From contig NZ_AHKF01000010.1 of the NCBI RefSeq assembly GCF_000252125.1, forward strand, positions 186,001 through 250,000: 64,000 bases of DNA, in the 5' to 3' direction. This document shows, one piece after another, positions 1 through 8,636 of this stretch (its first letter is position 1; each line of letters begins with the position of its first letter). Under the pieces are notes generated by a model. It was not told where the DNA came from. It searched no databases and saw only the letters and a list, made by a program, of their open reading frames with translations. Made by a program: the position numbers and the translations under genes. Source of the DNA: Flavobacterium frigoris PS1 (GTDB lineage: Bacteria; Bacteroidota; Bacteroidia; Flavobacteriales; Flavobacteriaceae).

Positions 1-21
1 ACAAAAGTATAAAATATCCTT

Positions 22-951
22 ATGATTACAAGTGTTTTTAAAAAATCTACACCATTAAATTTTTCTCTTGTTGTATTTTTAATTTTGATTTTTTTTTTAA
101 TATATCAAATTCAGGATCTGAGTTGGACTAATTCGGCTTTGATGGTTTTTCAAAAAGTGGGATTATTGTCTGTTTTGTTGGGTTCAATTTTTATCTCAAA
201 TTTCGTTTCAAAGAAGAACGGACTCAGTAAAGACAGTAGTTATGCGATTTTATTCTACTTCTTATTTCTGCTTTTCTTCCCTTCGATCTTAGATAATATC
301 AACTTAGTTCTAGCTAATTTCTTTGTCTTATTAGCACTTCGAAGATTAATTTCACTTCAGTCGCTAACAGCATCTAAAGAAAAAATATTTGATGCCTCTT
401 TATGGATTTTTGTAGCCTCTATGTTCCATTTTTGGAGTATTATTTTTATTGTTTTGGTTTTTATTTCCATAATGTTTCACGTTGCAAGTGATTATAGAAA
501 CTGGATATTGCCGTTTATTGCTTTTTTTGCTGTGGGAGTTATCTTTACATTATTTTCATTAGTATTCCATATTGATGGGATTGAATATATAACGAGAAGT
601 ATAAAAACCAGTTTCGAGATTAGTTATTTTACTAATAATTACCAGAATGCCGCATTGTCGATTTATGCAACTGTGGCTATATTTTTTGTTGTGTCAATGT
701 TTGCAACATTGTCAAGCAGACCTTTAGTGCTGCAATCCTCATTCAAAAAAATCATTGCCTCTTTTTTCATAGGAGTGTTGATTTTCTTAGTTTCTTCAAA
801 CAAAAGCAATGATTTACTGATTTTTACAATCGCACCTCTGGCAATGATGGCAACTGCTCACATCGAACTGCCGCAAATAAAATTAAAAAAAGAAATGGTT
901 TTAGTGGTGCTTATGGCCTGTTGTTTGTTTACTTTTTTCTCTCAATTATAG
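22..951 (+). CDS. DUF6427-like integral membrane protein
   Basis: This 309-residue protein is almost entirely hydrophobic, with about eight to ten predicted membrane spans and short charged loops, so it is an inner-membrane protein. I see no enzyme motif. Its size and its place converging on upp match a flavobacterial family that I recall as DUF6427; that name is from memory. Its 3' end overlaps the 3' end of upp by 6 bases on the opposite strand. The start at 22 is the first ATG after the window edge and leads into a basic, then hydrophobic, N-terminus. Function unknown. Confidence 0.6.
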   Translation: MITSVFKKSTPLNFSLVVFLILIFFLIYQIQDLSWTNSALMVFQKVGLLSVLLGSIFISNFVSKKNGLSKDSSYAILFYFLFLLFFPSILDNINLVLANFFVLLALRRLISLQSLTASKEKIFDASLWIFVASMFHFWSIIFIVLVFISIMFHVASDYRNWILPFIAFFAVGVIFTLFSLVFHIDGIEYITRSIKTSFEISYFTNNYQNAALSIYATVAIFFVVSMFATLSSRPLVLQSSFKKIIASFFIGVLIFLVSSNKSNDLLIFTIAPLAMMATAHIELPQIKLKKEMVLVVLMACCLFTFFSQL

Positions 952-1599
952 TTTAGTACCATAAGCCAAGTCTCCAGCATCGCCAAGTCCTGGGACAATA
1001 TAGCTATGTTCGTCTAGATTTTCGTCTAAGGAAGCAATCCAAAGATGGCAATTATCAGGTAACTTACTTTCAAGAAGAGCAATTCCTTCTGGAGCGGCAA
1101 TGACCACCGCGATATGAACTTCCTTAGGACTTCCTTTCTCTATCAGTTTATTAAAAACAGCGACAATAGATTGCCCTGTTGCAAGCATAGGGTCAACAAT
1201 TAGTAAGTATTTGTCATTATAATCTGCTATGGCTTGATATTCAACTACAATATCAAAGTAATCGTCATTATTGGGATGGTGTCTATAAGCTGAAATAAAA
1301 CCGTTTTCGGCATTGTCAAAATAATTCAAAAACCCCATATGCAATGGCAATCCGGCACGTAAAATAGAGCAGACAACTAGTTGATCTGAAATTTCCGTTG
1401 TTTTTTTTACGCCAAGAGGGGTTTGGACTTCAACATCTCTATAGTGTAATTGTTTACTCAATTCATAAGACATTATTTCACCAATGCGTTCTATGTTTCT
1501 TCGGAAACGCATACTGTCATTATGGACATTTACATTTCTTATTTGGCCCAAAAAATGGTTAAGTACACTATTGGTTTCTGATAAATTATGAATTTGCAT
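946..1599 (-). CDS. upp: Uracil phosphoribosyltransferase
   Basis: The enzyme salvages uracil by joining it to PRPP, giving UMP and pyrophosphate in the cytoplasm. The 217-residue length is normal for the family. The PRPP-binding loop DPMLATGQS lies at residues 136-144. The C-terminal uracil-binding segment, around residues 200-215, contains GLGDAGDLAYGT. Transcription is divergent from the DUF4254 gene. A -7 box on the minus strand at 1659-1666 would give a leader of about 55 bases. The gene converges with the membrane-protein gene at 22-951, with no room for a terminator between them. Confidence 0.95.
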   Translation of the reverse strand: MQIHNLSETNSVLNHFLGQIRNVNVHNDSMRFRRNIERIGEIMSYELSKQLHYRDVEVQTPLGVKKTTEISDQLVVCSILRAGLPLHMGFLNYFDNAENGFISAYRHHPNNDDYFDIVVEYQAIADYNDKYLLIVDPMLATGQSIVAVFNKLIEKGSPKEVHIAVVIAAPEGIALLESKLPDNCHLWIASLDENLDEHSYIVPGLGDAGDLAYGTKL

Positions 1600-1658
1600 G
1601 ATTGTTTATATTTGTAGTTTTATTGAAAAAATCAAGTTTGATATTGATTTTCGGGATC

Positions 1659-1666
1659 CAAAAATA
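1659..1666 (-). promoter_or_regulatory. -7 box of upp
   Basis: Reading the minus strand, TATTTTTG fits the Bacteroidota -7 consensus TAnnTTTG and lies 59 bases upstream of the upp ATG. I found no TTG at the usual -33 spacing. Confidence 0.4.
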
Positions 1667-1705
1667 GAATTGTTATTTGGAATTTTTTTATAAAAGTATA
1701 AAAAG

Positions 1706-1713
1706 TATCTTTG
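1706..1713 (+). promoter_or_regulatory. -7 box of the DUF4254 gene
   Basis: TATCTTTG fits TAnnTTTG and lies 21 bases upstream of the ATG at 1735. The nearest upstream TTTG, at 1676-1679, is 26 bases away, slightly beyond the usual spacing. Confidence 0.5.
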
Positions 1714-1734
1714 TATCTATAAAAATATAAAATT

Positions 1735-2340
1735 ATGTTTTCAAAACTAGCGTATTCAATATTCGAACAAAGTATAAAAGATTATCATGAATTTGATAAT
1801 GTAGATCAACCTATAAATAATCCATTCCCTAAAGACAAATTCGAACATTTATTGTATGTGAAAAATTGGATTGACACGGTGCAATGGCATTTTGAAGATA
1901 TTATTCGTGATCCCAATATTGATCCAGTGGCAGCATTGACTTTGAAAAGAAGAATTGACGCTTCAAATCAAGAGCGTACGGATATGGTAGAATATATTGA
2001 CGGATACTTTTTACAAAAATACAGTGATGTAAAAGTGAAAGAAAACGCTAAGATAAACTCAGAAAGTCCAGCATGGGCATTTGACAGATTATCTATTTTA
2101 GCTTTGAAAATTTACCACATGAATGAGGAAGCGACTCGTGAAGAAGCTTCTCAGGAGCACAGAGATAAATGTCAGACAAAATTAAATATATTGTTAGAGC
2201 AAAGAACTGATTTGTCAACTGCTATTGATGATTTATTAGCAGATATTGAAAAAGGAGATAAATTCATGAAGGTGTACAAGCAAATGAAAATGTACAATGA
2301 CGATGAATTGAACCCAGTTTTGTACCAAGGAAAAAAATAA
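1735..2340 (+). CDS. DUF4254 domain-containing protein
   Basis: This is a 201-residue soluble, mostly helical protein without a signal peptide. It matches the DUF4254 family of Bacteroidota in length and in the conserved tracts NPFPKDKFEHLLY and SPAWAFDRLSILALKI (around residue 110). The biochemical role is unknown. The family usually sits directly before a GT9 glycosyltransferase, as here, where the next start codon follows its stop with no gap. That coupling suggests a role in cell-surface glycan or lipid A assembly, by inference from context only. Confidence 0.85.
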   Translation: MFSKLAYSIFEQSIKDYHEFDNVDQPINNPFPKDKFEHLLYVKNWIDTVQWHFEDIIRDPNIDPVAALTLKRRIDASNQERTDMVEYIDGYFLQKYSDVKVKENAKINSESPAWAFDRLSILALKIYHMNEEATREEASQEHRDKCQTKLNILLEQRTDLSTAIDDLLADIEKGDKFMKVYKQMKMYNDDELNPVLYQGKK

Positions 2341-3396
2341 TTGGCAATCCTTTTGCCAAATAAAATTAAACATATAGCCGTCATGAGACTTTCCGCAATG
2401 GGAGATGTCGCCATGACGGTTCCTGTTTTACGCGCGTTAGTAAGTCAACATCCAGAAGTTAAAATAACAGTCGTTTCTCGCCCTTTTTTCAAACCTTTTT
2501 TTGAAGGGATTCCCCAAGTGTCATTTTTTGAGTTTGATGAAAAAGAACGACACAAAGGGGTTGCAGGATTATTGCGTTTGTACCAAGATTTGCAAAAATT
2601 AGATACTGATGCCTTCGCTGATTTGCACAATGTTTTGCGTTCTAAAGTTATCAGGACACTTTTTGCTTTAAGCGGAAAAAAAGTAGCAGCAGTTGATAAA
2701 GGCCGTGGAGGAAAAAAAGCATTGACCCGTACTGAAAACAAAATCCTGAAACAACTGCCCAGCATGTTTGAAAGACATGCAGAGGTATTTGCTACATTAG
2801 GTTTCTCCATAGATTTAGCAAATCCTATTTTTCCTAAAAAAGCAGTTTTAAAGGAAGACATTACTGCTATAATAGGTACTAAAAGCCAAAAACTAATTGG
2901 AATTGCCCCTTTTGCTCAATACGATTCTAAAGTCTATCCTTTGGACTTGATGCGGTCAATAATTGAAGAATTGTCGAAAAATACGAATAATAAAATCCTA
3001 CTTTTTGGAGGAGGAAAAAAGGAAATTGAAATTCTCGATTCCCTTTCGAATAATACAAATAATGTCACTAATATGGCCGGTAAAATTAAGTTGAAGCAAG
3101 AACTTGAATTGATCAGTAATCTTGACGTAATGCTTTCCATGGATTCAGGAAATGCACATATAGCAGCAATGCTTGGTGTAAAAGTGATTTCACTTTATGG
3201 TGCAACCCATCCATTTTCCGGATTTATGCCTTTTAATCAGCCTATAGAAAATGCTTTAGTACCTAATAGAGAAAAATATCCTCTATTACCCACTTCAGTT
3301 TATGGTAACAAATTAGTCCCCGGCTACGAAGATGCTATGCGAACCATTTCTGCAGAATTTGTAGTTGAAAAAATCAAAGAAAAATTAAACGACTAA
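2341..3396 (+). CDS. Glycosyltransferase family 9 (ADP-heptose:LPS heptosyltransferase-like)
   Basis: GT9 enzymes transfer heptose or related sugars from ADP-sugar donors to lipid A or core oligosaccharide at the inner membrane. The N-terminal Rossmann segment HIAVMRLSAMGDV (residues 11-23) and the C-terminal donor-site motif DSGNAHIAA (residues 268-276) are both present. Length 351 is normal. The start is a TTG immediately after the DUF4254 stop. The first in-frame ATG (at 2383) would cut through the first beta strand, so TTG is preferred. The acceptor is not known. A hairpin at 3425-3456 ends the unit. Confidence 0.85.
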   Translation: MAILLPNKIKHIAVMRLSAMGDVAMTVPVLRALVSQHPEVKITVVSRPFFKPFFEGIPQVSFFEFDEKERHKGVAGLLRLYQDLQKLDTDAFADLHNVLRSKVIRTLFALSGKKVAAVDKGRGGKKALTRTENKILKQLPSMFERHAEVFATLGFSIDLANPIFPKKAVLKEDITAIIGTKSQKLIGIAPFAQYDSKVYPLDLMRSIIEELSKNTNNKILLFGGGKKEIEILDSLSNNTNNVTNMAGKIKLKQELELISNLDVMLSMDSGNAHIAAMLGVKVISLYGATHPFSGFMPFNQPIENALVPNREKYPLLPTSVYGNKLVPGYEDAMRTISAEFVVEKIKEKLND

Positions 3397-3424
3397 ATAG
3401 TACTAAAAAGTTATTGAATAAAAA

Positions 3425-3463
3425 AAGCCAAATTTCATCGTTTTGAAACTTGGCTTTTTTTCT
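3425..3463. terminator. Bidirectional terminator between the GT9 and reductase genes
   Basis: Arms at 3425-3437 and 3444-3456 pair over 13 bases with one mismatch around a 6-base loop. An A-tract lies on the left and a T-tract on the right. The flanking genes converge on it. Confidence 0.85.
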
Positions 3464-3476
3464 TCAATATTATTTT

Positions 3477-4529
3477 TTAAACATCGTCAAAGTCGATGTA
3501 AATGTTTTCAGAAGTAGGATGTGCTTGGCAAGTCAAGATTAATCCGCTTGCAATTTCTTTATCAGTAAGAATCGAATTTTTAGTCATTTCAGCAGTCCCA
3601 GAAGTTACTCGTGCTAGGCAACTACTACAAATTCCTCCTTGACAGGAATACGGAGCGTCAATACCTTGTTTTAGCGAAGCTTCAAGGATAGTTTGTTTCT
3701 GCGACATTTCAAAAACTGTTTCTTCATCATCAACCATAACAGTGATTTTTGAATGACCTTCAAGTGATTCAGTAATTACTTTTTCATGAGACGAGGTCGT
3801 AAAAAGCTCGAATTTTATAGCTGATTCTTTTACATTTTTCTCTTTTAAAACACCTGAAACAAGTTCGATCATTTCCTCAGGTCCGCATAAATAGAACTTA
3901 TCAAATTCTAATGCTGCGTGTTTGTTATTCAAAACAAAATTCACGGTAGATTTTTCTATTCGGCCAAATAAAGCATTTTCTACTTTCGCTTGGCTGTAAA
4001 CGTTGTGAACAAAAAAACGGCTTACATATTTTAATTGTAGATCATGTAATTGTTGGTGAAAGATCGTCTCTTCTGGGGTTTTATTTCCGTAAACGAGAAC
4101 AAAAGAGCTTTTAGGTTCGCTTTTCAACATCGTTTTAATAATTGATATAACAGGTGTTATACCGCTACCTGATACAAAAGCCGCGTAATTTTTTTGACGG
4201 TCTGCTTGAGGTTCAAAAGTGAATTTTCCTTCAGGTTTCCCTACTTCAAGTGCATCTCCAGCTTTTAGTTTTGTATTGGCAAACTGAGAAAAAGCACCGT
4301 TTTTAACTGCTTTAACGGCAATACGTAATTCGCCACTTTCTGGTGATGAACATATAGAATAAGCACGACGAATTTCTTGGCCGTCTAGTTTTAGTCTTAA
4401 ATTAACATATTGACCAGCAACAAAAGTATAGTTTGGTTTTAATTCTTCGGGAACGTTAAAGAGAATGGAAACAGCGGCTGCGGTCTCGCGACGTACTTCT
4501 TTTATAATTAATTTTAAAAAGGATGGCAT
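3477..4529 (-). CDS. PaaE-like NAD(P)H:ferredoxin-type reductase with C-terminal 2Fe-2S domain
   Basis: This 350-residue reductase passes electrons from NAD(P)H through flavin to a [2Fe-2S] cluster. The order is: FAD domain with RAYS at 55-58, NAD-binding domain with GSGITP at 121-126 and YLCGPEEM at 213-220, then a plant-type ferredoxin domain with Cys296, Cys301, Cys304 and Cys334. The family includes PaaE of phenylacetyl-CoA epoxidase and dioxygenase reductases. No partner oxygenase lies in the window, so the electron acceptor is open. I chose the ATG at 4529 (MPSFLKL). The longer frame would start upstream of a consensus -7 box at 4544-4551. It diverges from the PadR gene. Confidence 0.88.
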   Translation of the reverse strand: MPSFLKLIIKEVRRETAAAVSILFNVPEELKPNYTFVAGQYVNLRLKLDGQEIRRAYSICSSPESGELRIAVKAVKNGAFSQFANTKLKAGDALEVGKPEGKFTFEPQADRQKNYAAFVSGSGITPVISIIKTMLKSEPKSSFVLVYGNKTPEETIFHQQLHDLQLKYVSRFFVHNVYSQAKVENALFGRIEKSTVNFVLNNKHAALEFDKFYLCGPEEMIELVSGVLKEKNVKESAIKFELFTTSSHEKVITESLEGHSKITVMVDDEETVFEMSQKQTILEASLKQGIDAPYSCQGGICSSCLARVTSGTAEMTKNSILTDKEIASGLILTCQAHPTSENIYIDFDDV

Positions 4530-4543
4530 ATGATATTTTTTTA

Positions 4544-4551
4544 CAAATATA
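4544..4551 (-). promoter_or_regulatory. -7 box of the PaaE-like gene
   Basis: On the minus strand TATATTTG is a perfect TAnnTTTG, 14 bases before the chosen ATG. A TTG (plus-strand CAA at 4577-4579) lies 25 bases further upstream. The box fixes the start at 4529. Confidence 0.6.
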
Positions 4552-4595
4552 CTAAAGAGATTAGGTTTCTTTAAAGCAAAATATTGAAATTTTAC

Positions 4596-4631
4596 ATACA
4601 TAAGAATTCTATGTATAGGAAACTTATGTAT
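4596..4631. promoter_or_regulatory. Candidate PadR operator: three TATGTAT half-sites
   Basis: ATACATA at 4596-4602 is followed by TATGTAT at 4610-4616 and again at 4625-4631. The outer pair extends to 9-base arms (4596-4604 and 4623-4631). The last copy overlaps the padR -7 box. PadR proteins commonly bind ATGT/ACAT half-sites, so autoregulation is likely, by inference. Confidence 0.45.
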
Positions 4632-4636
4632 ATTTG
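4629..4636 (+). promoter_or_regulatory. -7 box of the padR operon
   Basis: TATATTTG is a perfect TAnnTTTG. It contains the TTG at 4634 that could otherwise be read as a start codon, so translation must begin downstream, at 4646 or 4658. Confidence 0.55.
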
Positions 4637-4645
4637 TTTTTCAAA

Positions 4646-4999
4646 ATGGAAGAGCTTATGAAAAACTCACAATTGTATAAAGGAAGTTTAAATACGATCA
4701 TCATGAAGTTGCTGGAGGAAAACGGCAAGATGTACGGCTACGAAATCACCCAAAAAGTAAAAATAATTACCCAGGGCGAACTCAATATTACCGAGGGTGC
4801 TTTGTATCCTGCTTTGCACAAACTAGAAGCCGAAGGTATTCTGGATGTAGAAATAGAAAGGGTGGACAACCGCATGCGAAAATATTATAAACTCACCGAG
4901 AGTGGTCAAAAAGAAACCATAAACCGACTTGCGGAACTGGAAGATTTTATTCGAAACATGCAGAGCTTAGTAAACCCGAAACCTAATTTAGAATTTTAA
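4646..4999 (+). CDS. PadR-family transcriptional regulator
   Basis: This is a winged-helix DNA-binding protein of about 117 residues. The N-terminal wHTH contains the PadR signature MYGYEI and ITEGALYPALHKLEAEG, followed by the wing with DNRMRKYYKLTESG and a short dimerisation helix. PadR regulators typically repress neighbouring transporter or stress genes and respond to a ligand. Starts at 4646 and 4658 are both possible; one further upstream would lie inside the promoter. The next gene begins 4 bases after the stop, so the regulator is the first gene of the HAAS-ABC operon. Confidence 0.9.
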   Translation: MEELMKNSQLYKGSLNTIIMKLLEENGKMYGYEITQKVKIITQGELNITEGALYPALHKLEAEGILDVEIERVDNRMRKYYKLTESGQKETINRLAELEDFIRNMQSLVNPKPNLEF

Positions 5000-5003
5000 A
5001 CTT

Positions 5004-5675
5004 ATGAAACTAACCAACCAACAAATAGAATACGTTGAAAACTATATCATTTCGAAGGACATTAAATGGTATGAGTTACAAATAGAGCTGACTGATCACA
5101 TGGTGACTAGTATGGAGGAATTTTGGAAAAAAGACCCAGAGCTTACTTTTCATCAGGTCAAACAATATGCAGAGGAAAAATTTGGTAGAAACGGGTTTAA
5201 GGCTATTGAGGAGGAGCGGACACAAATTTTAAGAAAAGAGTTTAGAAAAGCACAATGGAAGATGATTGCGGAGTATTTAAAATTCCCGAAAATTATAATA
5301 AGTATGCTACTAGCTTTTTTAGGTTTTAAAGCCTCTTTTTATTTTGATGATCCCATTAGGTTTGTTACAATTTTATTCGGTTTGTTAATTATAGTTTCTA
5401 TTCCAGTATTTTACTCTTTTTATTCAAATAGAAAAATTAAGGGGAAACGGTTTTTAGAATTAAATATTAGTCATAGGAGCTTAACAGGAATTTTTGGGTT
5501 ATTGTATTGGATAATTTATCTATTAGGGTCTATCAAAGAGTCTATTCAATTGCATTCAATTTTGATATTGCCTTTCTGTTGTGTTTGGGTACTAGTATTA
5601 TTATTTTTAATTACGGGGATTCATCTTCAAAAAAGAACAGTCCAAAATATCACAAGGCAATATCAATTAACTTAA
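5004..5675 (+). CDS. HAAS-like membrane protein A (paralogue 1 of 3)
   Basis: This 223-residue protein has an N-terminal soluble helical domain of about 85 residues and then four predicted membrane spans. The helical domain carries the pattern WYELQIELTDHM (from about residue 22) followed by a KFG turn. The layout resembles HAAS/DUF1700 proteins, which are encoded next to PadR regulators and are thought to signal to them; this assignment is by pattern only. It starts 4 bases after padR. The first 24 bases of the gene are identical to those of the next gene, a sign of tandem duplication. Confidence 0.6.
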   Translation: MKLTNQQIEYVENYIISKDIKWYELQIELTDHMVTSMEEFWKKDPELTFHQVKQYAEEKFGRNGFKAIEEERTQILRKEFRKAQWKMIAEYLKFPKIIISMLLAFLGFKASFYFDDPIRFVTILFGLLIIVSIPVFYSFYSNRKIKGKRFLELNISHRSLTGIFGLLYWIIYLLGSIKESIQLHSILILPFCCVWVLVLLFLITGIHLQKRTVQNITRQYQLT

Positions 5676-5683
5676 TTTTTAAG

Positions 5684-6364
5684 ATGAAACTAACCAACCA
5701 ACAAATAACCACAATAGAACAGACTTTAGTTTTAAATGGAGTTGTTTACGATGATATAAAACTCGAAATACTAGATCACATTGCTTCAGATATTGAGGCG
5801 GAAGTCATTAGTCAGGAAAGACCTTTTGAGACTGTTTTAAAAGAGGTGTTCGAAAAATGGAAACCGCAATTAAGACCAACGTCTCATAATTTATTGCTAG
5901 GTTATTCTTTTTCGGCTCCAAAGATTATTTCGGATAAATTAGCAGATGAGGCTAAAAAGGAACTCTTTGCAGCGGGAATTATTGTCAGTTTATTTACGAT
6001 TTTAATTTTATTGATTAATAATGAGTTTGAAGAGCCATCACTTTTATCAGCAATTGTATTTTTTTTGCAAGCATCAGCCGTAATTGGTGCATTATTGATG
6101 ATAAGTGGCAAATTATGCCTTTTAAAATCTAAAATAAATACCACTTATCTATTCCGGTTTAAAAGGGCTTTTTATGTTATTCTGCTTTACGGTTTGCTAA
6201 TTGGGTTTGGTTGTTTCCCTATTCTACCTTTTAATAAAAGCATAGAAATAAAGGTATTTTCCTTAATTACAACGTTGATTTATTTGTTCTTAATTTATGG
6301 GAGTCTAAAGCTTTTTTACAAACATTTCCAATTTGAGAAAAAACTGTTTATTTCAAAATCATGA
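5684..6364 (+). CDS. HAAS-like membrane protein B (paralogue 2 of 3)
   Basis: This 226-residue protein repeats the plan of its neighbours: an N-terminal helical domain with the conserved ILDH motif (residues 29-32), then about four membrane spans. The start at 5684 is chosen because it aligns exactly with the N-termini of both paralogues; an upstream in-frame start at 5507 would overlap the previous gene by 169 bases. Its stop overlaps the next start as ATGA. It is the most divergent of the three in the soluble domain. Function unknown; likely a membrane partner of PadR or the ABC exporter. Confidence 0.6.
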   Translation: MKLTNQQITTIEQTLVLNGVVYDDIKLEILDHIASDIEAEVISQERPFETVLKEVFEKWKPQLRPTSHNLLLGYSFSAPKIISDKLADEAKKELFAAGIIVSLFTILILLINNEFEEPSLLSAIVFFLQASAVIGALLMISGKLCLLKSKINTTYLFRFKRAFYVILLYGLLIGFGCFPILPFNKSIEIKVFSLITTLIYLFLIYGSLKLFYKHFQFEKKLFISKS

Positions 6365-7068
6365 AACTATCCAACGAACAAATAGACCAACTTTTTGCCT
6401 TTACCCGCCAGCATTATGTGGAATGGTATGACCTGCAATCAGAGCTCGTTGATCATCTCGCGAATGCCATAGAAACACAATGGCAAGAAAACCCGAAACT
6501 TACTTTTGATCAAGCCCTTAATATCGAATTCAATAAGTTTGGTGTATTTGGGTTTATGGATGTGGTTGAAAAGCGCCAAGCTGTTTTAAGCAAGAAATAC
6601 AGTCGCTTGGTATGGCAACATTTCAAAGACTTTTTTGGTATCCCTAAGATTGTATTGACAATGGCAATGACGCTAGTATTGTTTAGTATTCTAAAAATAA
6701 GTAATTATAACGAATGGATTATTATGGGACTATATCTGATTTTGATTGTGTTTACATTTTATAAAATTTTCAAAAACAGAAAAATCAGAAAACAAAAAAT
6801 GCAATCAGCGCAAAAGAGATGGTTGTTTGAAGAAATCATAAATCAATATGGTAGTTTTTCTGGAGCAATTATTTTGCCTTTAAATATTTTTATTGAGGTA
6901 GCGAGTCACTCAGATAAATTTTTGACGAATGATTATTCGGCATTGGGTTTAAGTTTCTTTTTTGTCCTTCTTGCCATTGTTATTTTTATCATCTTTAAAA
7001 TCATTCCTTCCAAGGCAGAAGATTATTTATTAGCTACTTACCCAGAATATATATTAGAAAAACTGTAA
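6361..7068 (+). CDS. HAAS-like membrane protein C (paralogue 3 of 3)
   Basis: This 235-residue protein has an N-terminal helical domain with WYDLQSELVDHLANAIE (from residue 22), closely matching paralogue A, then four predicted membrane spans. Translation is coupled to the preceding gene by a 4-base ATGA overlap. Having three copies between a PadR regulator and an ABC transporter suggests either subunits of one membrane complex or sensors with different inputs. No catalytic motif is visible. Confidence 0.6.
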   Translation: MKLSNEQIDQLFAFTRQHYVEWYDLQSELVDHLANAIETQWQENPKLTFDQALNIEFNKFGVFGFMDVVEKRQAVLSKKYSRLVWQHFKDFFGIPKIVLTMAMTLVLFSILKISNYNEWIIMGLYLILIVFTFYKIFKNRKIRKQKMQSAQKRWLFEEIINQYGSFSGAIILPLNIFIEVASHSDKFLTNDYSALGLSFFFVLLAIVIFIIFKIIPSKAEDYLLATYPEYILEKL

Positions 7069-7115
7069 CATTTTCTTACTTTTAATTACTTACTATAAAA
7101 CCAAACCATTAAACT

Positions 7116-8597
7116 ATGTTTAAACACTTTATCGATTTAGAATTAAAAGCTTTTTTTCGGTCGGCCAGCGTAGGGAAAAGTATTGGATTAAAAATACTGA
7201 TGGGTTTTCTAGTAGTCTATTTTCTACTCGTTTTTTTAGTGTTGGGAATTGCGCTCTACCCACTGTTAGAGAAAAGTTTTCCGGATCAAAAACCTTTGGC
7301 TATTGTGAATAGTTTTGTAATTTTTTGGCTTGCATTTGAACTGGTATTCCGTTTTTTTATGCAAAGTTTACCGGTAATGAACATCAAGCCATTACTCATT
7401 TTGCCTGTAAAAAGGGAGTCGGTGATTCACTTTGTGTTATTAAAAAGTGCTACTTCAATTTTCAATATTTTTCCATTATTAGTAATTATCCCTTTTGGGA
7501 TTTTAAATATTATTGAAGGAAATTACAATCCAGTTAATATGATTTTCTGGATGTTCGCAATGTACGTTTTGGCTTTGTCAATTAACTACGCGAATTTCTT
7601 AATCAAAAAGAAATTTGCCGAAAATATTGTTGCCTTCCTTCCATTTGTTGCAATAGGGGTTGTTTTATTTGGGTTGGATTACTATGGTACTTTTAAAATT
7701 AGCAGCTTGTCGGGGATTCTTTTAGATGGATTAGTGGCTCAGCCAATATTTGTTGTAGCTCCAATACTACTTTTAGTGACATTGTATTTTTTTAATTTCA
7801 AGTACTTAAAAACTAATTTTTATCTAGATAGTTCATTACAATCTAAAGTTGAAGAAGCAAAAACGTCTGATTTGACTTGGACCAAACGCTTTGGGGCGAT
7901 AGCTCCATTCTTATCATTGGATATAAAAATGATTTGGAGAAACAAAAGACCCAAAACCACAATTTGGATTTCGTTAATTTTCTTGGCTTATGGCTTATTG
8001 TTTTATAGCAATCCATCTAACAGCGCACCCGCTTTTCTAGTTTTTGTAGGTGTTTTTATGACAGGAGCTTTCATGCTTAATTACGGACAATTTGTACCGT
8101 CTTGGGATAGTGATTATTACGGAATGATGATGTCACAAAACATTCCCATGAAACAGTATTTGGCTTCTAAGGCGGCATTAATGTCAGTTTCGGTACTTGT
8201 ATTAGCTATTTTAAGCACTCCCTATCTTTATTTTGGCTGGAATATATTGGCCATTAATATGGCTTGCGCATTGTACAATTTAGGAGTAAACATTCCGGTT
8301 TTAATATTTGCGGGTTCGTTTAATAAAAAAAGAATTGATTTAGATAAAAGTCCTTTCATGAATTACCAAGGAACCGGAGCGACACAATGGATAATGGGAT
8401 TACCCATCTTGGCATTACCCGCATTAATTTTCTATGCATTTTGTAAATTAGTAAATGTAGAGACGGCAACGATTACTATTGCAGTATTAGGAATCATTGG
8501 ATTAGGAATGAGAAATGTGATGATGGAAAAAATTGCCCAGAGTTATCGCAAAAGAAAGTACGTTACCATCAGCGGATTTAAGCAGCAAGAAAATTAG
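7116..8597 (+). CDS. DUF5687-family ABC transporter permease
   Basis: This 493-residue membrane protein has about twelve predicted spans and matches the DUF5687 family of Bacteroidota, the permease half of an ABC exporter. A central cytoplasmic segment (around residues 240-285) separates two halves, each with about six spans. It starts 47 bases after the third HAAS-like gene, and the ATPase gene follows after 39 bases, so permease and ATPase form one transporter. The substrate is unknown. By analogy with other PadR-linked exporters it may handle toxic peptides, lipids or drugs, which is inference. Confidence 0.8.
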   Translation: MFKHFIDLELKAFFRSASVGKSIGLKILMGFLVVYFLLVFLVLGIALYPLLEKSFPDQKPLAIVNSFVIFWLAFELVFRFFMQSLPVMNIKPLLILPVKRESVIHFVLLKSATSIFNIFPLLVIIPFGILNIIEGNYNPVNMIFWMFAMYVLALSINYANFLIKKKFAENIVAFLPFVAIGVVLFGLDYYGTFKISSLSGILLDGLVAQPIFVVAPILLLVTLYFFNFKYLKTNFYLDSSLQSKVEEAKTSDLTWTKRFGAIAPFLSLDIKMIWRNKRPKTTIWISLIFLAYGLLFYSNPSNSAPAFLVFVGVFMTGAFMLNYGQFVPSWDSDYYGMMMSQNIPMKQYLASKAALMSVSVLVLAILSTPYLYFGWNILAINMACALYNLGVNIPVLIFAGSFNKKRIDLDKSPFMNYQGTGATQWIMGLPILALPALIFYAFCKLVNVETATITIAVLGIIGLGMRNVMMEKIAQSYRKRKYVTISGFKQQEN

Positions 8598-8636
8598 TAG
8601 AGACAAGTTCTGATTGGAACAATAAATAAGACAAAG

